In this document: piece by piece, positions 7,860-14,175 of the stretch | How the letters are laid out: each line of letters opens with the position of its first letter | Numbering within the stretch: the first letter of the stretch is position 1 | Origin: JAWWOW01 sp033851265 | GTDB taxonomy: Bacteria; Actinomycetota; Actinomycetes; JAWWOW01 | Reading direction: 5' to 3' | DNA length: 64,000 bases | NCBI GenBank assembly: GCA_033851265.1 | Contig: JAWWOW010000018.1 | Location: 1 to 64,000 of the forward strand | Notes under the pieces: model-generated | What the model saw: the letters and a program-made list of their open reading frames with translations, nothing else | Databases searched by the model: none | What the model was told of the DNA's origin: nothing | Position numbers and translations under genes: made by a program

Positions 7860-9635
7860 GTGCGTCAGACTGGAGTGGTGTTCGACCCCCCCGCCAATGC
7901 CCTGCTCCAGTGGGTGCTGGGCGCGTCGACGACAACGCCGCTGGATGAAAAATGGGTGCCTGGCGCGACTGACGAGGAACGGCGGTCACTGACCGCCCTT
8001 GGTGGCGTCGTTCGAGAACTGCTGCGAGACCAGGTCGCGCACGGCTATCCGCAACCGGTGCAGGACTGGCTCGCCGACGCGCCGATGCCACCGGCGGAGG
8101 TCGTTTCGGAGGCACGCGAGCTGATCGCACAGTCCCCCGACACCCGACTCGCGCAGTTCTACAGCCTCTTGGTCCGCAGTGACCATCGGCGCGCGCTGGG
8201 GACCTTCTTCACGCCTCCGCCCGAAGTTGAGTTGATGCTCGACCTGTGGGATGCAAGTCAGCCTGTACCCGGCGCGGTCGTGGACATCGGCGCGGGCGTG
8301 GGTGTGTTCACAGCGTCCGCCGCGGAACGCTGGCCAGGAGCGCAGGTGTTTGCCGTCGACGTCAACCCAGTGACGTTGGGTCTGCTCGCGCTGCGCATCG
8401 CAGCCACTGCCACGGCTGGCCCCGAAGCACTCACCGCCAGGGTGTCGCTTATCTGCGACGACTACGTCGACTGGGTCCAGAACAGCTGGTCCGACCTTCC
8501 TGCACGGCGGCTGATCCTCGGAAATCCGCCGTTCACTCGTCAGCAACTGCTCCCAGCTGAAGTTCGTGAGCGACTGCACACTGCCGCCGGAGGCCTCTGC
8601 GGGCGACGGGCGAGCCTGTCGTCGCTAATGACAGCGGTATCGCTACGACAGCTCGATCCCGAGGACGGGCTGTGCCTGCTGCTGCCTGCCCAATGGCTTG
8701 AATCGGACTACGCGGCGGGGCTGCGGCGGCACCTCTGGCAAGCAAGCCAGCGTCGGGTCGAGCTCCGTCTAGTGGAGTCATCGATGTTCCGAGATGCCCG
8801 GGTGGACGCGATCGCGCTTCTGGTCGGCGTGGAAGGCAAGCAGCCAGCCGAATTCACGGTCGGAACGTGGCGATCAAGCCAACCTCGCACGGTTGATAGG
8901 ACCGGTGAGGTCCCGGTTTCCTGGCGAGGTTTGTTCGAGACCGCTGACCGTGTCCAGTCCACAACGGCGACTACGAAGAGGTCGCGCAGAGTCAGCTCGA
9001 TCGATTCGACGGACGGCGCGGCGTCGAGTGCCGTCCTTGGCGCGGTGGCTGACGTCCGCCGGGGCGTCGCCACAGGGCACAACGAGTTCTTCGTGATCAG
9101 CGACGATGTTCAGGCGGAGCATCTCGTGCCGTGGAGTGCGCTCTACCCCGTCGTGCGGCGGTTGGCTCCGCTTCCCGACCGGCTCGTTCTGCGCGACCTC
9201 GACAAGCTTGATGGCAGCGAACCCCGCTGGCTCCTTGTCGCCGACTCGCGGTCGCGCGCCCAATCAGTCAGGCTCGACCGGTACTTGGCATACGGCGAGG
9301 AAATTGGCGTTCCCGACCGTGAACTGTGTTCGCGCCGAGAGGTCTGGCACGACCTCGACCACGACGTGTTCATTCCCGACGTGATCATCGGTTCCATGAG
9401 CCGTGACAACTTTCGCATCATTGAAAACGCGGCCGGAGCGGTCATCACGAACAACCTCTACGGCTGGGTGTGGAAGGACGACGTGCCACGAGCGCGGCAG
9501 GTTCGCCTACTTGCCTGGCTCCGCAGCGACGATGGCCAGGACGCATTGCGACGGGTGGCACGCCGCCAAGCAGATCGATTGCTCAAGCTCGAGCCAGGCG
9601 CCTTGAAATCGTTGCCTGTACCGGATGACCTGTGA
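7860..9635 (+). CDS. N6-adenine-type DNA methyltransferase (Eco57I-like)
   Basis: A 591-aa class I AdoMet-dependent DNA methyltransferase. Motif I is VVDIGAGVGVFTASAAE (about residue 140) and motif IV is GNPPFTR (about residue 222), the NPPF form typical of adenine-N6 or cytosine-N4 methylation. A conserved LGTFFTPP segment precedes motif I, and RRGVATGHNEFF in the C-terminal half resembles Eco57I/TaqI-type target-recognition regions. No nuclease motif is seen, so it is probably a stand-alone methylase. GTG at 7860 is preferred (GGAGAGG about 9 nt upstream); GTG at 7824 is an alternative. It runs toward the helicase operon and ends 13 bp from the DUF3883 gene, with dprA divergent upstream. 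I infer that it protects host DNA in the proposed system. Confidence 0.85.
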   Translation: MRQTGVVFDPPANALLQWVLGASTTTPLDEKWVPGATDEERRSLTALGGVVRELLRDQVAHGYPQPVQDWLADAPMPPAEVVSEARELIAQSPDTRLAQFYSLLVRSDHRRALGTFFTPPPEVELMLDLWDASQPVPGAVVDIGAGVGVFTASAAERWPGAQVFAVDVNPVTLGLLALRIAATATAGPEALTARVSLICDDYVDWVQNSWSDLPARRLILGNPPFTRQQLLPAEVRERLHTAAGGLCGRRASLSSLMTAVSLRQLDPEDGLCLLLPAQWLESDYAAGLRRHLWQASQRRVELRLVESSMFRDARVDAIALLVGVEGKQPAEFTVGTWRSSQPRTVDRTGEVPVSWRGLFETADRVQSTTATTKRSRRVSSIDSTDGAASSAVLGAVADVRRGVATGHNEFFVISDDVQAEHLVPWSALYPVVRRLAPLPDRLVLRDLDKLDGSEPRWLLVADSRSRAQSVRLDRYLAYGEEIGVPDRELCSRREVWHDLDHDVFIPDVIIGSMSRDNFRIIENAAGAVITNNLYGWVWKDDVPRARQVRLLAWLRSDDGQDALRRVARRQADRLLKLEPGALKSLPVPDDL

Positions 9636-9647
9636 GTTGTCGCTGAG

Positions 9648-10412
9648 CTAGACAGCTGGCGGAAAGCCCGCCGCGAGAGCAACAGTCGGCATCCGCACCA
9701 TCGCTTCCGTCCAGCGGCCGTTGCGGTCATCGGGCAGATATAGCGCTAGCGAATCGGCGCGGCACCAGCCACATATCTCAACAGCTCCGCTAGGGCCCGT
9801 GGGTGCGCAACACATGACGAGAGCCCAGCTGGTGGTGTGCCGTCGCCCGACCTCGTATTCGTTTCTTGACAAGAAGAACCGAACCGTCGCGGCGGCGTTA
9901 CTCCCTTGGGTCTTGACCTCGAGGCGACGAGTCGCCGCGCCGAGCGTGGGTGCGTTCACGTCGTAACCGAGCGCGTCACTGATCAGGCTCACCCGTTGGA
10001 CCCGATCACTCAGGTCAGCGCGACCCAGTCCGCGCAGTTCTTCGCGGCAGATCTCAGCAACGTGTTCCTCGCCGGCCGCGCCAAGCTCGCCTCGATCATC
10101 GGCTAGGTCGTCGACGCCCGGTGGCAACGGATCAAGTCGTCCGCGGAGCACGAGCAGCGCGGTGGCGTCGTCGAGGACAGCCAACGCGTGCAAAAGCTCT
10201 ACCGGCACGAGACGCCCCTCGGCTTCGACGAGTAGTCCCGCACTCACGAGGACCTGCTCCGCGTCACGGAGGTCATCAGACGGATGTTCACCCTGGGTCG
10301 CCGCTTGCCGGTAAGTGCCGTGGACATCGACGACTTGGTTACCAGCAGCATCGATAAGTCGGGCAACCGTCACCGCGGCACTCAGCTGGTGATCTGAGTA
10401 CCAACGGGTCAT
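9648..10412 (-). CDS. DUF3883-domain protein, putative PD-(D/E)xK nuclease
   Basis: A 254-aa protein. The first ~75 residues look like a winged helix. The C-terminal half (about 115-245) matches the DUF3883 pattern: a helix with GEEHVAE, then GYDVNAP (Asp151), then RLEVKTQG (Glu165, Lys167), then FFLSRNEYEVG. The Asp...Glu-x-Lys arrangement is the restriction-endonuclease-like active site expected in this family, which is frequent in helicase-linked defence operons. The start overlaps the helicase stop by 4 nt (ATGA) and the GAGGAGGA sequence immediately before it lies inside the helicase gene. It is the last gene of a three-gene operon and I infer it is the effector nuclease. Confidence 0.7.
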   Translation of the reverse strand: MTRWYSDHQLSAAVTVARLIDAAGNQVVDVHGTYRQAATQGEHPSDDLRDAEQVLVSAGLLVEAEGRLVPVELLHALAVLDDATALLVLRGRLDPLPPGVDDLADDRGELGAAGEEHVAEICREELRGLGRADLSDRVQRVSLISDALGYDVNAPTLGAATRRLEVKTQGSNAAATVRFFLSRNEYEVGRRHTTSWALVMCCAPTGPSGAVEICGWCRADSLALYLPDDRNGRWTEAMVRMPTVALAAGFPPAV

Positions 10413-12325
10413 TCCTCCTCGCCTGCATCGGCTCCTCGGAAGCCCTCGGCAAGGTGTTGCAACACTTCCGCGAGGTCCAGCTCGTCATCGATGACCGGAC
10501 CTACGTCGTCGTCATCGGGCAACGCCAACTGGACAAGCCCCGGGTCATCGAGCATCCCGGCTAATCGACGCGCCTTCTCGACCACGCGGCGGTTGACCCG
10601 CTCATCGATCGTGCCGGTGCTCATCAGCAACGTGATTCTGGTCTCGGTGCCTGGCTCCAGGCCCAATCGGTGGATCCGATCGAGAGACTGCAGGTACTGG
10701 CCGGCGTTGAAGGTTCTGTCAACGTAGACGGCGTCATGGCAGCTGTGATGCAAACTCACGCCCTCGCCCAGGGCAGCTGGGTTGGCTAGCAACACGCGGC
10801 ACGCGGCGTCGTCGCGAAATCGTTCTAGTTCCCGCTCGCGTGTGCGGACTCCCGGCTCTGCATCCTCCAGACTCGGTATCGCGCCATAGACAATCGCTGG
10901 GTTGAGGCCGGCAAGCTGTTGTTCTAACGCGAGCAGGTTGTCCGGGAAGTTTGACCAGACCAATGTCTTCAGGTCGTTGGTGCTGTTCTGGTGGACGATC
11001 CGGCATGCACGCTCGATTTTCGCCGGAATCTCATGATCCGCATAGTCTTCGACGAGGCGCGCCAGCCGGCTGCCCGGGGGGATCGCCAGCGGCGGATAGC
11101 GATAGACGCGAGCGGGGTCAGCGTCATTAGCCAACAAGGCTGGACTTGAGGCGGCTTGCAGCAAGTACATGGCGACTTCGCCCATCTGCGCGAACATCGC
11201 GGCGTCACGCCGGTCCAAATCGAACAAGCCTGCGTACCGGTTGAGCAGCGCGCTGTAGATCTCCTCCTGGAGTGGTCCGAGATCTACAGGTAGTGGCCAG
11301 ATCCGAACCGGTGGCAGATGCAGTTCCTCTTTGGTCGTCCGGACATAGAGCGGTCTGATGACACGGTTCACCGCGCCCATTGCGGCGAGCGGCGGGTCCG
11401 CGCCGAGGGCGGCTTGCGGGAGCGACGACGAGGCGACCCCACCAGGCCAGAGAATGTCCAACAGTGCGGCGAGATCCCGCGGGTGGTTCGGCGCAGGGGT
11501 CCCCGTCAGGACGTCTCTGCGTGCTGCCAACGGCGCCAGCGTCAGCAGAGCCCGGCCCCATTCACCGCGGGCTCCACGCTTAGCGCGATGCGCCTCGTCG
11601 ACGACGAGATGAACGCGGTGCCGTATCAACCACCCGCCGAGTTGAGGCAGAGCCGACGGCAAGCGCTGATAGTTCACCAGCAGCACGTCACAGTCGGGCA
11701 CGGGCCCGCCGCGCCATCGCGCAACGCGTGGCGCGGGCTCGAGGACTACGGGCGCGTCTTCTTCCCACGCTCCGAATGCAGATAGCGGTGCGACGACCAG
11801 CATGCGTGCGACACGCCCACGGCGACGCTCTGCCGCGTGCACGGCGTAGGTCACCGTCGTCTTGCCGGCCCCTGGCACTGAGAAGTTGGCGCCGTGTCGC
11901 AGCCGGCGCAGAACGTCCAGATCTCGGATCTGAAAGTCTCGCAATTCGCGCACAACATCGGGAGCGTCTGGTTGCTCGGGCTCATCGATGGGGTCGTCTT
12001 CGAGCTCGGCTCCGGCCATCGCATTGTGGATGGCACGGTCGTCATCCTGGCTACGGCGCAGCAGATCACCGACGGCGTCGTCGGCTCCTAGTCCGACGCC
12101 CTCCTCAGCGAGAACACCACGCAAGGCCAACCGTTCGCGGACCAGCCGCTCCGGGCGAATGACCATCGGTTGACCCGGACGAGGTGCCTCGTCAGCCACG
12201 ATGAGCGAGAGTCGATACCAAAGGACATCATCGATCTGCTCGCGTTCGGCAACGACCGCAGGAGGGTCACCAACGAGGCTCAGGATGAGCCGCGGCCCTC
12301 CCTCTGCCCCCGAATCAACCGGCAT
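10409..12325 (-). CDS. SNF2-like superfamily 2 helicase/translocase
   Basis: A 638-aa SF2 ATPase. After ~125 N-terminal residues without clear similarity comes LRDFQIRDLDVL (Q-like region), an atypical Walker A with P-G-A-G-K-T-T (residues 151-157) instead of the usual GLGKT, DEAH (243-246), LTGTPAPN (motif III) and a second RecA fold with LVWSNFPDN, LANPAALGEGVSLHHS (motif V) and QYLQSLDRIHRLG (motif VI). Such proteins translocate on duplex DNA in restriction systems such as DISARM and type I/III enzymes. It overlaps the ParB-like gene by 11 nt and the DUF3883 gene by 4 nt. The acidic C-terminal tail is rich in Asp and Glu. I infer it moves the nuclease along DNA. Confidence 0.85.
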   Translation of the reverse strand: MPVDSGAEGGPRLILSLVGDPPAVVAEREQIDDVLWYRLSLIVADEAPRPGQPMVIRPERLVRERLALRGVLAEEGVGLGADDAVGDLLRRSQDDDRAIHNAMAGAELEDDPIDEPEQPDAPDVVRELRDFQIRDLDVLRRLRHGANFSVPGAGKTTVTYAVHAAERRRGRVARMLVVAPLSAFGAWEEDAPVVLEPAPRVARWRGGPVPDCDVLLVNYQRLPSALPQLGGWLIRHRVHLVVDEAHRAKRGARGEWGRALLTLAPLAARRDVLTGTPAPNHPRDLAALLDILWPGGVASSSLPQAALGADPPLAAMGAVNRVIRPLYVRTTKEELHLPPVRIWPLPVDLGPLQEEIYSALLNRYAGLFDLDRRDAAMFAQMGEVAMYLLQAASSPALLANDADPARVYRYPPLAIPPGSRLARLVEDYADHEIPAKIERACRIVHQNSTNDLKTLVWSNFPDNLLALEQQLAGLNPAIVYGAIPSLEDAEPGVRTRERELERFRDDAACRVLLANPAALGEGVSLHHSCHDAVYVDRTFNAGQYLQSLDRIHRLGLEPGTETRITLLMSTGTIDERVNRRVVEKARRLAGMLDDPGLVQLALPDDDDVGPVIDDELDLAEVLQHLAEGFRGADAGEEE

Positions 12326-13751
12326 CGTTGTCAGCGAGCTGCACCTCGCCTCGCCCGAGCGTCAGGGAAAGCCCGTTCAGCAGTTCGGTCAGTTCGTCAA
12401 CGACGGCGCTGACGTTGTCCCGTTGGCTGTCGAACAACGGGTCGTCGATGACGTCATCGAGAGCGTCTTGGGCGTCGCTCAGGTTGTTGCGCGCTTGCGC
12501 AAGCACGTTCGCCGGGCGACTGAGCCGACTCCCAGCCGATGCGCGCCGCTTCACTGCATCGAGACCTCGTCCGACGCTGGCCTGCAACGAGTCACGCACA
12601 TCGCCGGCAGGCAAGTTCGTTCCGTCCGGCAGCGTGACGTCGCCATCGCCAGCCCGCTTGGCGGCGACGGCAATGTCGAGCAGTTGACGGACTGCCGCCG
12701 CGTCCGCACTCGGAGTGGGAGTGGGTTCATCGCCGAGAAGATCGAGACCCGGTGGCAATGCACCCGGCGGGGCCTCGGTCGCATTCACCGGCGTAGCTAC
12801 CGCGACGGCCACGGCAGCGGGGACACCCTCCCCTTCAGCAAGGTCGGCAAGGACGTCGCGTTCGACCCAAGGCCCGACTGCGTGCCGCAGTCGATGGACC
12901 GAGTCGTGACCGAGATGAAACGCAACTAACCAGCGGCGAATGTGATCATCACCGGCCGGGCGCCCGCCAGCGCCCGCGTCGATGTCCTTGACCCGCCCCA
13001 GCAGTTCCAGCCAGTTCTGCCGCTGGTTTCGTGCATCGCCTTCCCGGATGAACGCACTCAGGGGGAGTGACTCGGTGGCAAGGCGGCGGGCGCGCTCCAT
13101 CAAGTCGAGCATTGCCCGGTACTCCGCGACTTTTTTGGCGCCTGAGGAGATACGGAGTCGACGGGCGATCTGGGCATCGGACATGTTTGCCTGGTCGTGC
13201 AGCTTCTTGATCATCATCAGTTCGCTCACAAGGTTGTACTCGTCCTTGTGTTCGCGCTGCTGTTGGAGGACGCTTTCGAGCTCGAGTTCCTGTGCGTTGT
13301 TGACGCTGGCAGGCAGCACACCGACGCGGAACGTGTTAAATGTGACAGCGCCCTCCGCTACCAGATCCCGGAGTAGGACGCAGCGGGTATTGCCGTTGAT
13401 GAGCTTGCCCTTGCGGGTGATGAGCCCGGGCTGATCCTGACCATCGATCAGGCTGTCCTTGAGCTCGTCCGCGTGGCGGTGGGCCCGTCGCACGAGATCC
13501 CCGATGATCTGCTGGGCCTCCGGCGACTCGGGATCGCTTGCCACCAAGTCGGCACGGGGATGGTCGGCAAGCAGCGGGGCGATGCGAAAACTCGCCGCGT
13601 TCAGGATCGGCACATCCAGGGGCAGTTCGACGACCTCGACCGTCAAGCCCGTACCGAGAGGTATCCGCATTGAGTCCTGGGTGCCAGCACTTTGCTCCCG
13701 GTACTGGGCGAGTGCCTGCGCGATGGACTGCACTCGACCTGCCTCGGTCAT
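12315..13751 (-). CDS. ParB/Srx-like domain protein
   Basis: A 478-aa protein with an N-terminal ParB/sulfiredoxin-like domain (about 35-170) marked by GLITRKGKLINGNTR (NGNTR at 119-123), the nucleotide-binding box of the family. A helical segment with MSDAQIARRLRISSG (about 190-205) looks like the following HTH. The C-terminal 200 residues are Ala- and Pro-rich and end in a predicted coiled-coil (about 400-460). It is not the chromosomal ParB: there is no ParA beside it and it heads a helicase-nuclease operon. ParB-like proteins serve as CTP- or ATP-dependent DNA sensors or nucleases in several modification systems (for example in Dpd islands). ATG at 13751 has GGGAGG 6 nt upstream. Its promoter must lie in 13752-14050. 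Confidence 0.75.
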   Translation of the reverse strand: MTEAGRVQSIAQALAQYREQSAGTQDSMRIPLGTGLTVEVVELPLDVPILNAASFRIAPLLADHPRADLVASDPESPEAQQIIGDLVRRAHRHADELKDSLIDGQDQPGLITRKGKLINGNTRCVLLRDLVAEGAVTFNTFRVGVLPASVNNAQELELESVLQQQREHKDEYNLVSELMMIKKLHDQANMSDAQIARRLRISSGAKKVAEYRAMLDLMERARRLATESLPLSAFIREGDARNQRQNWLELLGRVKDIDAGAGGRPAGDDHIRRWLVAFHLGHDSVHRLRHAVGPWVERDVLADLAEGEGVPAAVAVAVATPVNATEAPPGALPPGLDLLGDEPTPTPSADAAAVRQLLDIAVAAKRAGDGDVTLPDGTNLPAGDVRDSLQASVGRGLDAVKRRASAGSRLSRPANVLAQARNNLSDAQDALDDVIDDPLFDSQRDNVSAVVDELTELLNGLSLTLGRGEVQLADNDAG

Positions 13752-13947
13752 GAATGCCTCCCGCTCGCCAGCAACCAGGACACCCTAGGTCCGCGGTCGG
13801 ACATTGCCGTCGGGTCCTGCCGATCAAGCCTCGGCACTCCACAACGTGACCTCACCTCGAAGGGGGTGACAGCCCGGATTCCGGTGCGTACGGACCGTGG
13901 CGGGACGTACTTCTGCGTGGCGGGGAGGTCTTGTGAATTTCCACAAA

Positions 13948-13988
13948 GTTTCGCCGAGTTTCGCCGAGTTTTGCCGACAGATTGCCGA
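13948..13988. repeat. Four short tandem units between the island and tRNA-fMet
   Basis: GTTTCGCCGA occurs at 13948-13957 and 13958-13967, followed by GTTTTGCCGA at 13968-13977 and CAGATTGCCGA at 13978-13988. The units are one helical turn long, upstream of the ParB-like operon and beside the tRNA. They may be operator iterons for that operon or a recombination footprint. Apart from these and the hairpin at 13996-14035 I see nothing between 13752 and 14050. Confidence 0.6.
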
Positions 13989-13995
13989 CAAATGA

Positions 13996-14035
13996 TCAAG
14001 GGCCCGACCAACAAGATCGTTGATCAAGCCCTTGA
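13996..14035 (-). terminator. Possible terminator hairpin after tRNA-fMet
   Basis: TCAAGGGC (13996-14003) and GCCCTTGA (14028-14035) are perfect 8-nt inverted arms just downstream of the tRNA on the minus strand. The loop is long (24 nt) and no T-run follows, so the assignment is tentative. Confidence 0.35.
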
Positions 14036-14050
14036 CCTGCGGTTCTTTCG

Positions 14051-14124
14051 TAGCGGGGGCAGGATTTGAACCTGCGACCTCTGGGTTATGAGCCCAGCGA
14101 GCTACCGAACTGCTCCACCCCGCG
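14051..14124 (-). tRNA. Initiator tRNA-fMet (CAT anticodon)
   Basis: A 74-nt tRNA reading AUG; the anticodon CAT is the complement of 14088-14090. Two initiator marks are visible. The first base of the acceptor stem (C1, complement of 14124) is unpaired against U72 (complement of 14052), and the anticodon stem ends in three G:C pairs (GGG/CCC). The T arm, with GGTTCAAATCC, is normal. The 3' CCA is not encoded (CGA follows A73). The sequence closely resembles the initiator tRNA of mycobacteria as I remember it. The 3' end faces the accessory island, so it could have been an integration site. Confidence 0.93.
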
Positions 14125-14135
14125 TCGGTTGGATC

Positions 14136-14165
14136 AGCCTACGTCAGTCCCGCGTGAGGCGGCAA
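14136..14165 (-). promoter_or_regulatory. Candidate promoter of tRNA-fMet
   Basis: On the minus strand TTGCCG (14160-14165) and TAGGCT (14136-14141) are separated by 18 bp, and the predicted start lies a few nt before the tRNA. These are reasonable housekeeping -35 and -10 boxes for a high-GC actinobacterium. Confidence 0.4.
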
Positions 14166-14175
14166 ACAACCGCGC

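Noticed and set aside
2616..14124. Prophage or transposon
   Set aside because: No integrase, transposase, terminal inverted repeats or structural phage genes are visible in the accessory region.
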